Positions 9,501-18,828 of a DNA stretch of 23,228 bases are shown piece by piece; the stretch's first letter is position 1, and every line of letters begins with the position of its first letter. The translations under genes were made by a program, and so were the position numbers. The notes beneath the pieces were generated by a model, which saw nothing but the letters and a program-made list of their open reading frames with translations, was not told the DNA's origin and searched no databases. This DNA comes from HGW-17 sp938004375 (lineage in GTDB: Bacteria; Myxococcota_A; Polyangia; HGW-17), in assembly GCA_036802685.1 (NCBI GenBank), contig DAIRVS010000062.1:1-23228 (forward strand), given 5' to 3'.

Positions 9501-10089
9501 CTCCACCCTCCCCGGCGGGTTCGCCGTCCAGGTCGACTTCGCCGGTGTCCTCCGGCAGCGGGGCGAGGAACACCGGGCAGGTGCGTTCGTCGCCGTAGTT
9601 CGGCCCCGGGGAGCGGCGCACGGGGATCAGCCGCGCGTCGCGGGCGCCGGGGATCGTCAGGAGCACTGGCCCCGGTCCGCATCGGGCAATGACCTCGGGT
9701 GCCCCGGGAGGCGAGAGGGTCACGCCCAGGCCGGGGGCGTCCCGGCAGACGAGGGCCAGGCGCACGTCCCCGGTGGAGGGCGGGACCATCAGATGCGAGG
9801 TCTCGAAGCGCACGCAGCCGGACCCGGAGGCTTCGAGGACGGCGAATGGTCGTCCGGCGGCGATGGTGGTGGCCCACTCGGGGTGGGCGTCGAGCACGCG
9901 GGCCACGGCGGCCAGCTCGGCGGCAGTGGGAACTGTCGCGGCCTCGCGCTCGAGCCGCGCCCTGAGATCCCCCGCGCGGTGCAGCTCCGGGGTGGCGAGG
10001 CCCCAGGCGACGAGTCCGGCGGTCGCGGCGAGGGTGGCGACGATGAGCAGGAAGCCCGCGCTGGGGCGGCGCCAGCCGACGCGCCTCAT
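9481..10089 (-). CDS. Membrane-anchored exported protein of unknown function
   Basis: 202 aa. ATG 10089 overlaps the stop of the CotH/beta-helix gene (ATGA). One N-terminal membrane segment (about 13-32) after a positively charged start leaves about 170 residues outside the cytoplasm. Four Cys residues (in SGCVRF, LVCRD, ARCGPG and RTCPVF) could form disulfides, and the tail is acidic (EDTGEVDLDGEP). I do not recognise the family. Its position, coupled to a CotH kinase gene on one side and the VTC gene on the other, makes it a probable accessory or substrate protein of this system. Confidence 0.8.
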   Translation of the reverse strand: MRRVGWRRPSAGFLLIVATLAATAGLVAWGLATPELHRAGDLRARLEREAATVPTAAELAAVARVLDAHPEWATTIAAGRPFAVLEASGSGCVRFETSHLMVPPSTGDVRLALVCRDAPGLGVTLSPPGAPEVIARCGPGPVLLTIPGARDARLIPVRRSPGPNYGDERTCPVFLAPLPEDTGEVDLDGEPAGEGGDGPEKD

Positions 10090-12977
10090 GGCTGCACCTC
10101 ACGGTGTATGGCCTCGAGCAGGGCCTCGACCTGGGCGCGGGAGCCCAGCCCGGGGAAGAGACCGCCGAGTCCTGCCGGGTCCGGGGTCACGCCGCTGTCC
10201 CCCAGACCGCTCCAGTTGAAGCGTCCATCGGGGCCGCGGTAGCCGATGCCCGGGCGCAGCACGTACAGGCGGTCCGCGATGACGCGGGAGACCCCGTCGT
10301 AGCGGTCCTGCTTCTTCTCGACCCGCACGCCGACCAGCGCTCGATAGACCACCGAGGCGGCCACCCGGACATCGGAATTGTTCTTCGCCAGCAGGCCGGT
10401 GCCGCCGCCGACGATGAGCACGGCGGTCATGCGTACGTCGGAGCGCTCGCCCGCCGAGACGGCGTTGCCGCCACAGCCCAGCAGCCGGGTGCGGTCGATG
10501 CGCAGCCGCGTGCCCATCAGGTCGACGCACTCGTCGCCGGTGTGCGAGACGCGCGAGTCGGCCAGCTCGCCTGAGACGAACTCGAGATCCAGGGCGTCCG
10601 AGGGGGTTCGCGTGGCCTGCAGACGCACCAGGCGGAGCTGGTCCACGTGGTAGGCGTGCAGGGCGTTGTCCGAGCCTGTGTTGTGGCCGATGACGCAGTC
10701 CGCGAAGTCGATCTCGCCGGTGTCGTGCACGTTGATCATCCCGGGGAACTCGGTGACGCGGTTGGCGGGGCGGGAGCCGCCGGTGATCATGACGTGGGAG
10801 AACGTGGAGCCGCGGGTGCCGGGCCCCTGCAGAGCGAGGCCGCCCCAGGCCCGATCGCCGGCGCGCTCCCAGCGGATGGGGCGGTCGGCGGTGCCCAGGG
10901 CGGTCAGACGGTCGAAGAAGATCATGGACGCACCCGGGGCCATCAGGAAGCGGGTGCCGGGGAGCACGGTGACGGGCTGACCGGCGGCGAACACCCGCGT
11001 CCCCTCGATGGTCACTTCCCCGGGGCCCAGGATCACGGGGACGGCGGCCACGCCGGCAGGCACCTCGCCGGGCAGGCACCACGGGTGGATCGAGCGGCGT
11101 CCGATCTGGGCGGGGGCGGGACCAGGGTCGCAGGCGCCGGGGCCTGGCGTGGTGGCCAGGGTCGCGAGGAGGGCGGGGTCGGCGGGCCTCGGCTCCAATG
11201 AGAACCGGGCGGGGCGACCGGAGGCGTCGTGGACCAGGTCGGCCTCGAGGCGCTCGGGCGCGCAGCCGGGGCCGTGCAGGACGCGGAGCTCGTAGCGGCG
11301 CGGCTCAGGACGCGCGCGGACCCGGCCCCGGGCGGCCGTGGGAACCGGCAGCGCCTCGAGGATCTGGCCCGGGACCAGCGTGAGCTGGGGGGTCGTGGAG
11401 CTGCCCTCCCAGGCCGGCTCCCCCGGGTTCGCGCGGCCATCCCCGTTCAGGTCGGCCAGCAGGGTGACCGGCCCCGCGCAACCCGCCGGCAGGCGCAGGC
11501 GGACGGCCACCAGGCGCAGGGCGTCAGGCCCCCCCACGGTGATCGCCAGCCGATCCCAGTCACCGGGGGCGCGCAGCCAGAGCGCGCCGGCGCCGGCAGC
11601 CTCCAGCCGGTCCTGCAGGAAGGCGGCCCGTCTGCGGAAGGTCGCCAGCAAGGACTCGAGGGCCAGCTCCAGCAGGCGGTCGTTCATCGGACGCACCCAC
11701 TGCCGGAAGTAACGAGACACGTCCGGCAGGAGCGAGGTGGCGTCCCAGTACGGATCGGCCGCGAGCTCGCCGGCGAGCTGATTGGACAGGGCGCGGGCCC
11801 GGGCGGCCACGCGGAAGGGGGACGCGTCGGTCGCCAACAGCCGCAGTACCCAGCGGTTCCGCAGGGGCAGGTACTCGGGCAGCTCCTTGAGCCGCAACTG
11901 GAGCGGGTTCTCGGTGAGGTTGAGCTGGGCGCGGTGGCGGTACCCGCGGAAGTCCCAGGCCACGGGTTCCCAGCGTCCCCGGTAGGGATCGAGGTAGAGC
12001 TTGTGGTCCTGGTCCCAGTCGTGCTGGGTGCCGCCGAACACGACGTCCAGGGCGTCCATGAGCGCGAACTTCGACAGGTCCACGTGTTCCCGGGCAAAGG
12101 CGGCGAAGGCGATGGGGTCGGCCTTCCAGATCATGTCGAGAAAAAGCTGGAGATCGGACTTGTCGGGCTTGTCCTCGGCCAGGCGGGAGCTTGGTTTCTT
12201 CCAGTGCTTGGCGCGGTAGAACAGGGAGGAGTCGCCGTTGGGTTCGGTGGACTCGGCCCGGTTTCCCGAGTATATCGACCCCGGCATACGGTCGTTGCGA
12301 CGCAGCAGGAACTCGTCGGGCTGGCCCATGAACCAGTAGACGCCCATGTACGCGTTGTTGAGTAAAAGGCGCATGGGGAAGTAGTCCGGCGTGAGCAGGC
12401 CGTGGTCCCGGGCCACGTCTAGGATGATCTGCTCGGCGAAGGGTACCGGGGCCGCGGGGTTGATGAACGAGATCGTCTGCTGTCCGCGGACCAGCTCGTC
12501 CTCGAGGCGGAGCTTCCACGACTTCTGCGCGTAGTTCCAGTTCCAGTGCTTCTGGCCGCGGTAGCGCAGGCGTGTCTTGAGGTCGCGGCCGTTGCGGCGC
12601 AGCACGCCCTCGGCGTACTTGCCCTTGCCCTCCCGGGGGGGCGCGTCCCGGTCCAGATAGCCCAGTTCGGCGTTGGACACCAGGAGCTCGAAGGTCGGAA
12701 TCCGGGCCTCGCGGGACACCTGCGGCAGCGTAAACCGGCGCAGGTCGCGATTCAACTGGTCGGACAGCCGCAGGTGAAAGATTTCCCAGGTCAGAGGCTG
12801 GTCGTAGCCGTAGGCGTGGTTGTAGGAGTAATGCTCGGAAAGGGGCAGCAGGGTGTACCACAGCAGCACGAACCAGAACGGCAGGCAGATGACCACCGCG
12901 TGCCGTAGGCGGATGCGCCACAGCCGCACGAGAGGGTTCTCGTAGCCGGTGAGCCAGTTCCTGCCGAGAAAGGCCAT
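10086..12977 (-). CDS. Membrane-anchored CotH kinase fused to a parallel beta-helix domain
   Basis: 963 aa from ATG 12977, 14 bases after the porin stop. A single membrane segment (about 27-45) anchors it; there is no lipobox. A CotH domain spans about 100-540: RYRGQKHWNWNYAQKSWKL, MRLLLNNAYMGVYWFM, HDWDQDHKLYL (about 318-328) and VAWDFRGYRH (about 341), the place where CotH proteins usually have PWD. An intermediate region has a dockerin-like ADLNGDGRANPGE segment. From about 660 to 910 a beta-helix follows (FSHVMITGGS, IDFADCVIGHN, LRLVRLQATR, LRIDRTRLLGCGGNAVS). CotH proteins are atypical secretory protein kinases, named after the Bacillus spore-coat protein. The beta-helix may bind a polysaccharide. 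Catalytic competence is likely but unproven. Confidence 0.88.
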   Translation of the reverse strand: MAFLGRNWLTGYENPLVRLWRIRLRHAVVICLPFWFVLLWYTLLPLSEHYSYNHAYGYDQPLTWEIFHLRLSDQLNRDLRRFTLPQVSREARIPTFELLVSNAELGYLDRDAPPREGKGKYAEGVLRRNGRDLKTRLRYRGQKHWNWNYAQKSWKLRLEDELVRGQQTISFINPAAPVPFAEQIILDVARDHGLLTPDYFPMRLLLNNAYMGVYWFMGQPDEFLLRRNDRMPGSIYSGNRAESTEPNGDSSLFYRAKHWKKPSSRLAEDKPDKSDLQLFLDMIWKADPIAFAAFAREHVDLSKFALMDALDVVFGGTQHDWDQDHKLYLDPYRGRWEPVAWDFRGYRHRAQLNLTENPLQLRLKELPEYLPLRNRWVLRLLATDASPFRVAARARALSNQLAGELAADPYWDATSLLPDVSRYFRQWVRPMNDRLLELALESLLATFRRRAAFLQDRLEAAGAGALWLRAPGDWDRLAITVGGPDALRLVAVRLRLPAGCAGPVTLLADLNGDGRANPGEPAWEGSSTTPQLTLVPGQILEALPVPTAARGRVRARPEPRRYELRVLHGPGCAPERLEADLVHDASGRPARFSLEPRPADPALLATLATTPGPGACDPGPAPAQIGRRSIHPWCLPGEVPAGVAAVPVILGPGEVTIEGTRVFAAGQPVTVLPGTRFLMAPGASMIFFDRLTALGTADRPIRWERAGDRAWGGLALQGPGTRGSTFSHVMITGGSRPANRVTEFPGMINVHDTGEIDFADCVIGHNTGSDNALHAYHVDQLRLVRLQATRTPSDALDLEFVSGELADSRVSHTGDECVDLMGTRLRIDRTRLLGCGGNAVSAGERSDVRMTAVLIVGGGTGLLAKNNSDVRVAASVVYRALVGVRVEKKQDRYDGVSRVIADRLYVLRPGIGYRGPDGRFNWSGLGDSGVTPDPAGLGGLFPGLGSRAQVEALLEAIHREVQP

Positions 12978-12991
12978 GGTCCGGGGATCCC

Positions 12992-14131
<1,140 letters not shown>

Positions 14132-14132
14132 G

Positions 14133-15479
14133 TCACTTCTCCTCCAGCATGGCCGTCAGGTAGGCGTGGCGCTCTTCGACGAACTGCATCAGGTTGAAGT
14201 CCTCGGCGGCCTCTGCGTTGGAGATGGCGGCCTGGTGCTGGGCGAGGGTGTATTCGAGGTTGGGATCCTCGGGCACCAGCTCGACGATGAGGGCCTCGAG
14301 TGCGTCCACCCGGGCCTGCATGACGGCGGGCGCGAGCACGTCGTCGAGGACCTGTCGCAGGTACCCCAGGTAGGTCGCGCGGTGGGCCTCGACGGCCAGG
14401 ATGCGGTCCACCAGGGGCCGGCTGTCCTCGGTGCACTGGGGTTCGAGCGGCGGAGCGCCGGTGGCCTGCGCGTGGCGGGCGCAGCGGGTGAGCCCCATGG
14501 ACTTGTTGTGATCCCACGGGAAGAACACGAAGCGGCCGGTGTCGGGCCGGCGGTACAGGGTGAAGTTGTCCATGAAGCCCAGGTAGCCGGTGTTGTCGCC
14601 GAAGGCCACGGCCACGGCCAGGTAGCGTAAAAAGGCGTCCACGTCGAAGACGTCCTCGATGCCGGCGGCGAACTCGGCCTCGGATGCGTTGTTGAGGAAG
14701 TCGAGGAAACCGATCAGGTCGGCGTAGTCGTTCTGCAGCGGGTCGTCCTCGTTGGACTTGAGCACGAGGCCGCAGCCGTCCTCGTCGAGGCAGCCACCGC
14801 CGCCGGACACGAAGTAGTCGGACTTCGCATCCCCCGCCCAGGTCAGCGGGCAGCCGACGCGGGCGCCGGAGACCGAGTCGGTGTAGGACTCGCACTTGTA
14901 CAGGTTGCCCTCGTCGGCGTCGCCGTCATCGCCGTACAGGGCGCGGACGAAGCGCTCGTCGATCATCTCGACCATGGTGTAGAGGCCCAGGACCTGACCG
15001 TCGGCCTTCACCCAGGCGAAGCTGGCCCGCGGGGCCGGCACGCCCAGGTCCCGGGCGGCAAGGCTGAACAGGAGCTCGCGCATCAGCGACGGGTCGTTCT
15101 TGTTGTTGGCGAAGTGGATCCGGTCGATGCCGTGGAAGCGCGGGCCGTCGTAGTAGTTGAAGTTCACGCGAAGGGAGTATTTATTCTCGGTGTCGCCGGG
15201 GGGCGTGACCGCGGGCACGCGCAGGCGCAGACCCACCGAGGCCAGCGACTCGTCGTCGAACCGGAAGCCGGCGTCGACGTACTTGGGGACGCCGTCACGG
15301 ACGTACTGGCCCACCAGGACCATGAAGCCCTCGGGGGTGGTGAGCTCGACCTGGGCCACGCGCTCATGGTCGTAGACCAGCGCGAGCCCGTCGCGGAGCT
15401 CCTGAAGGCTGTCGGTCTTGCCCCCGCCGCAGGCCGAGAGCGCCAGGGCGCAGAGGATCGGGAAGCACAGTCGTCTCAT
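14133..15479 (-). CDS. CotH family kinase, lipoprotein
   Basis: 448 aa from ATG 15479, with AGGAG eight bases upstream. The lipobox LSAC puts the lipid on Cys17, followed by a short linker. CotH motifs in order: NKYSLRVNFNYYDG, NKNDPSLMRELLFSLAARDL (about 122-141), ASFAWVKADGQVLGLYTMVE, GNLYK, VDAFLRYLAVAVAFGDNTGY, MDNFTLYRR and FFPWDHNKSMG (about 320-328), which carries the conserved PWD metal-binding Asp. The domain is complete and of normal size, with a helical C-terminal tail. It is the first gene of a six-gene unit, one base before the porin, and differs from the second CotH gene in being lipid-anchored and lacking a beta-helix. Confidence 0.92.
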   Translation of the reverse strand: MRRLCFPILCALALSACGGGKTDSLQELRDGLALVYDHERVAQVELTTPEGFMVLVGQYVRDGVPKYVDAGFRFDDESLASVGLRLRVPAVTPPGDTENKYSLRVNFNYYDGPRFHGIDRIHFANNKNDPSLMRELLFSLAARDLGVPAPRASFAWVKADGQVLGLYTMVEMIDERFVRALYGDDGDADEGNLYKCESYTDSVSGARVGCPLTWAGDAKSDYFVSGGGGCLDEDGCGLVLKSNEDDPLQNDYADLIGFLDFLNNASEAEFAAGIEDVFDVDAFLRYLAVAVAFGDNTGYLGFMDNFTLYRRPDTGRFVFFPWDHNKSMGLTRCARHAQATGAPPLEPQCTEDSRPLVDRILAVEAHRATYLGYLRQVLDDVLAPAVMQARVDALEALIVELVPEDPNLEYTLAQHQAAISNAEAAEDFNLMQFVEERHAYLTAMLEEK

Positions 15480-15691
15480 GGCATGATCTCCTGTCCGGAA
15501 GCCGTCGCGCGAAAACCGGAGGAAAGCGGAAAGAATCGTAAGGAACACGGGCATCTGCGGGAGCATATCCGATCAGGAAAAAAAAACCACCGTCGAAACC
15601 CCGCAAACGGGGTCCGCAGGTGCGCTTTCGCACAAAGACCTCCCCGGGCGGCGAACGTTAGGAGATTGTCAGCCGAAAACGACCGGTTCCG
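15480..15691. other. Spacer between Tad/FHA cluster and CotH operon
   Basis: This 212-base gap contains terminator-like hairpins for the leftward macro-domain gene and must contain any promoter of the CotH operon, but I see no convincing -35/-10 pair there. No gene is supported. Confidence 0.5.
15578..15633 (-). terminator. Two hairpins followed by a T-run, end of the Tad/FHA unit
   Basis: Read on the minus strand: GTGCG-AAAG-CGCAC (15633-15620), then CCCCG-TTTG-CGGGG (15612-15599), then 12 bases and nine T (15586-15578). The gap before the T-run is longer than in a classic intrinsic terminator. Confidence 0.5.
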
Positions 15692-16195
15692 TCACTTGGT
15701 GGGGTTGGAGAAATACTCGAAGGCCTTGAGCAGCTCGGGGGCTGAGTCGACGAGGTAGACCACGGCCGGGGTGGCATTCTTGAAGTTGCGGATCTCGTCG
15801 ACCATGGCGCGGGCCAGCTCCCGCGGGTGGATGTGGGCGGCGCAGGGTCCCGGGCCCGGGATCGAGATGCTCTCGTAGCCCATGCGGTGGGCGGCCACCA
15901 GCGCGGCGCGCACGGACTGGCGCACGTGCTCGATGCGGGCGGGGTCGGCGTCCTCGCGCCGGTTGGGGACGTGGATCACCCACTGGGCCTGCGTGCAGCG
16001 CCCGGCCGTGGTGATGCTGGCCGCCCCGATGGCGAAGGGAGCGACCTTGAGGATGTCGGACTCGATCCCGTCGCCGCCCTCGGTCTTGATGAGCAGGCCG
16101 GGTCCCTGGGACATGAGTCCCCGGGTGGAGGTGGGGGCCACCAGCGCGGTCACCTGGAAGCTCAGGACGTTGGCGTTTCGGACATGCAGTTCCAT
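15692..16195 (-). CDS. Divergent macro-domain protein
   Basis: 167 aa from ATG 16195, with AGGAG seven bases upstream. Macro-domain landmarks are VTALVAPTSTRGLMSQGPG (about 15-33), IKTEGGDGIE, APFAIGAASITTAG and WVIHVPN (72-78), with the second loop as SIPGPGPCAAH (111-121). Active macro-domain hydrolases carry an Asn at the end of strand 2 (NAAN type); here the position reads APTS. Binding of ADP-ribose or a related nucleotide is possible, but classical de-ADP-ribosylation is doubtful. It has no signal peptide, so it is cytoplasmic. It is last in the run of Tad and FHA genes, 44 bases after the FHA/PPG gene, and a terminator-like structure follows. Confidence 0.78.
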   Translation of the reverse strand: MELHVRNANVLSFQVTALVAPTSTRGLMSQGPGLLIKTEGGDGIESDILKVAPFAIGAASITTAGRCTQAQWVIHVPNRREDADPARIEHVRQSVRAALVAAHRMGYESISIPGPGPCAAHIHPRELARAMVDEIRNFKNATPAVVYLVDSAPELLKAFEYFSNPTK

Positions 16196-16239
16196 GGTCG
16201 GCTCCTTGAGGAGAAGGTCGGACGGCGCCCGGGAGGCGG

Positions 16240-18810
16240 CTAGTCGTCGTCGTCGTCGTCGTCGATCACGCGCATGGTGGTCATGGGCGTGGTCATGGGC
16301 GTGGTCATGGGCGTGGTCATGGGCGTCTCCATGGGCGTGGTCATGGGCGTGGTCATGGGCGTCTCCATGGGCGTGGTCATGGGCGTGGTCATGGGCGTGG
16401 TCATGATCACGATCTCGGTGTCCATGGGAGGCAGCGCCGCGCCGCTCAGGCGGGCCTGGGCCTTCTTGTAAATCTCGGAGGTGGACGGCACGATGCGCAG
16501 CACCTGGTTGTACTTGTCCCGGGCGCCCGGGGCGTCGCCCAGCGTGTAGGCCTCCTCGAAGATCGTCTGGGCCTTGGCCTCGAGCCCCTTGAGCACGTTG
16601 GCGACGTCCTCGCCCACGGCGACGGCCTTCTGGTAGGCCTGGAAGGCGCCCTCGAGGTTCCCCTGGGCCAGGCGGGCTCCGGCCAGCAGTTTGGCGTTCT
16701 TGCCCAGCCCGGCCTTGCACTCGGGCAGGTGGGTCCCGGCGAGGGAACTGTCGCTGGTCACACACTTGTCATAGGCGGCGAACTGCGTCTCGTAGTTCGT
16801 CGAGTTCGGATCGATGGCGAAGAAGGCCGCGGCCATGGCTTCGAGCGCGGTGGCCTGGGCCTTGAGTTTGTCGGCCTTGGCGCCGGTCTCCTTGGCGGCC
16901 AGCTCCTTGGCGAGGGTGGCGGCGCCGGTGAAGTCCTTGCTGTCGTACTTGGCCTTCACGGCCGCGGGCAGCGCGCTGGAGCCGCCGCCGACTCCGACCA
17001 CGCCCGGGTCGTCGGGCGTCGCGGGGCCGGCCCCCGCGTCCGCGACCAACAGCGCGGGTTGGGCCTTGGGATCGAACGCTGCCTTGTCGGCGGTGACGTC
17101 GGCCTCGACGCGGCACTCGTCGATCAGGCTGGGCTTGCCCGAGAACTCGCGGGTTTCCTTCTTCAAGGTGGCTCCGGTGTGGACCTCGGCCACCAGGGCA
17201 TTGCGCAGCTCGACGACCTTCTTGCAGTCCGGGTACGTGGAGAGGAGCTCGTCATACTTCTTGAGCACGCCCGCCTTGCCGCTCTTGGTCTTTTCCTTTT
17301 CCAGATCGCCGGCAATCTCCTTGAGCTTGGCGGAGATGGCTTCGTTGTCCTTGATCCGCTTGTCGATGATCGCCTTGGCGACGCCGAGCTGGCCCTCGTA
17401 ATAGGCGCGCGCCTTTTCGGCGAGGTTGTCCTTGACCTCCTCGAGGAGCTTGGGCGTCTCCTTGAGCTTCTCCGCGCTCTCGGAGGTGGGGAAGCCGAGG
17501 CGGGGCAGGCGCGCCTGGGCGAACACCAGGGCGTCGTCCAGCGCCTTCCCCGTCTCGACGATCTTGCGGCTCTTGAGCACGGCGTCGGTGCCGGGGGCCA
17601 CCTTGTCGGCCTCGTCGAGCTTGGCGATCGCCTGATCCCAGGACACGCGGCCATCCTTGCCCAGGCTCTCGTCGGTGTTGTAGAACGCGGCCGCCTCGGA
17701 CAGGAGCTTGGCCATGGCCTCCTCCTTCTCTAGGCGCGCCTGCTCGGCGGGATCGATCTTCTTTTCCTGGCCCTTCTTGCCGCTGAACTTGAGCGCGGTG
17801 AGCAGGCCGAAGAGGACCACCATGACCACCACGACCACGGCGATCATCTTCTTGCCGCGGGTGTTGAGCAGGCGGCCCAGCGCCGAGCCGGTCTGCTGAT
17901 TCTGCGCCTGGATCGACATCTTCATGGGATCCTGGTAGGGCAGGGCGTTCACGTTGGCCGTGCGGTCGTCGGGCATTCCGGGGATGCGTCCCGGAGGACC
18001 CATCGGGGGCCGCGCGCCGGGAGGCATGCCGGGCATGCCGGGTTGCATGCCCGGAGGCATTCCGGGACCGCCCATCATGCCGGGGGGCATTCCGGGCTGC
18101 ATGCCCGGAGGCATTCCGGGGCCGCCCATCATGCCCGGAGGCATTCCGGGCTGCATGCCCGGAGGCATCGGAGACGGCATCTGTCCGGGAGGAATGCTCA
18201 TGGGACGACCCCCGGGGCCCGGGCGCGCACCCGGGGGCATTCCGGGAGGCATCTGTCCGGGGGGCATTCCGGGAGGCATCTGTCCGGGGGGCATTCCGGG
18301 GGGCATCCCCGGGGCGCCAGGAGGACCACCGGCGCCCCAGGCCTGGTACATCGTGGGTTTGCGGCCACCCGGAGGGCCGCCGGGGCCTGGACGGGCGCCC
18401 GGGGGCATCTGTCCGGGAGGCATCTGTCCGGGGGGCATTCCAGGAGGCATCTGTCCCGGAGGCATCGCGCCCGGCATCGGGGCGGGGGGCGCCATGCGGG
18501 CCCTGGGATCGGTGTATTTCATTTTGGTTTTGCCCGACACGATCAGGTCGCCGTCGGTCAGGAAGTGCTCCTTGACCTTTGCGCCGTTGACCTTGGTGCC
18601 GTTGCCCGAGCCCATGTCCCGCAGCATGTAGCCGTCCTTGGCCGGGATGATGTCGAAGTGCTTGCGGGAGACGGAGAGGTCGGCCAGGATGAACGTGCAG
18701 TTGGCGCCGCGGCCCACCACCACGGGGTTCGGGCCCAGGGGATATTTCTTGCCGGCGTCGTTACCTTCAACGATCTCCAAAAAAGGTCCGCTACCAATAT
18801 TCGGGTCCAT
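16240..18810 (-). CDS. FHA-domain membrane protein with MPPG and MTTP repeats
   Basis: 856 aa from ATG 18810. A cytoplasmic N-terminal FHA domain (about 8-100) keeps the phosphothreonine-binding pattern: VVGRG (Arg34), LSVSRKH (Ser48, His51), GSGNGTKVNG (Asn70). Residues about 105-275 are a Met/Pro/Gly repeat region (MPPGQ and MPPGM units). One membrane segment lies at about 320-343, then a long Lys/Glu/Ala helical region. TPR-like helices (about 640-790) such as GARLAQGNLEGAFQAYQKAV follow. The end is ten MTTP/METP units and seven Asp. A GGSSALP loop interrupts the helical part. It is 18 bases after the first FHA gene. The family probably acts as a regulator or scaffold of the Tad machine; this is inferred from position. 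Confidence 0.88.
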   Translation of the reverse strand: MDPNIGSGPFLEIVEGNDAGKKYPLGPNPVVVGRGANCTFILADLSVSRKHFDIIPAKDGYMLRDMGSGNGTKVNGAKVKEHFLTDGDLIVSGKTKMKYTDPRARMAPPAPMPGAMPPGQMPPGMPPGQMPPGQMPPGARPGPGGPPGGRKPTMYQAWGAGGPPGAPGMPPGMPPGQMPPGMPPGQMPPGMPPGARPGPGGRPMSIPPGQMPSPMPPGMQPGMPPGMMGGPGMPPGMQPGMPPGMMGGPGMPPGMQPGMPGMPPGARPPMGPPGRIPGMPDDRTANVNALPYQDPMKMSIQAQNQQTGSALGRLLNTRGKKMIAVVVVVMVVLFGLLTALKFSGKKGQEKKIDPAEQARLEKEEAMAKLLSEAAAFYNTDESLGKDGRVSWDQAIAKLDEADKVAPGTDAVLKSRKIVETGKALDDALVFAQARLPRLGFPTSESAEKLKETPKLLEEVKDNLAEKARAYYEGQLGVAKAIIDKRIKDNEAISAKLKEIAGDLEKEKTKSGKAGVLKKYDELLSTYPDCKKVVELRNALVAEVHTGATLKKETREFSGKPSLIDECRVEADVTADKAAFDPKAQPALLVADAGAGPATPDDPGVVGVGGGSSALPAAVKAKYDSKDFTGAATLAKELAAKETGAKADKLKAQATALEAMAAAFFAIDPNSTNYETQFAAYDKCVTSDSSLAGTHLPECKAGLGKNAKLLAGARLAQGNLEGAFQAYQKAVAVGEDVANVLKGLEAKAQTIFEEAYTLGDAPGARDKYNQVLRIVPSTSEIYKKAQARLSGAALPPMDTEIVIMTTPMTTPMTTPMETPMTTPMTTPMETPMTTPMTTPMTTPMTTMRVIDDDDDDD
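16283..16402. repeat. Ten 12-bp units encoding MTTP/METP
   Basis: ATGGGCGTGGTC repeated ten times without gaps; units 4 and 7 read ATGGGCGTCTCC and encode METP. Followed toward the gene end by a CGT triplet run (16243-16263) encoding seven Asp. Confidence 0.92.
17990..18480. repeat. Imperfect repeats encoding the Met-Pro-Pro-Gly region
   Basis: GGCATTCCGGG and GGCATCTGTCCGGG modules recur in blocks of about 15 to 27 bases inside the FHA gene; a longer module near 18040-18170 occurs in tandem. Confidence 0.8.
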
Positions 18811-18828
18811 GACTACCTCTCATCCAGG

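Noticed and set aside
17954..18631. Gly/Pro/Ile-rich repeat frame on the + strand
   Set aside because: It is the reverse reading of the Met-Pro-Pro-Gly repeat region of the FHA protein.
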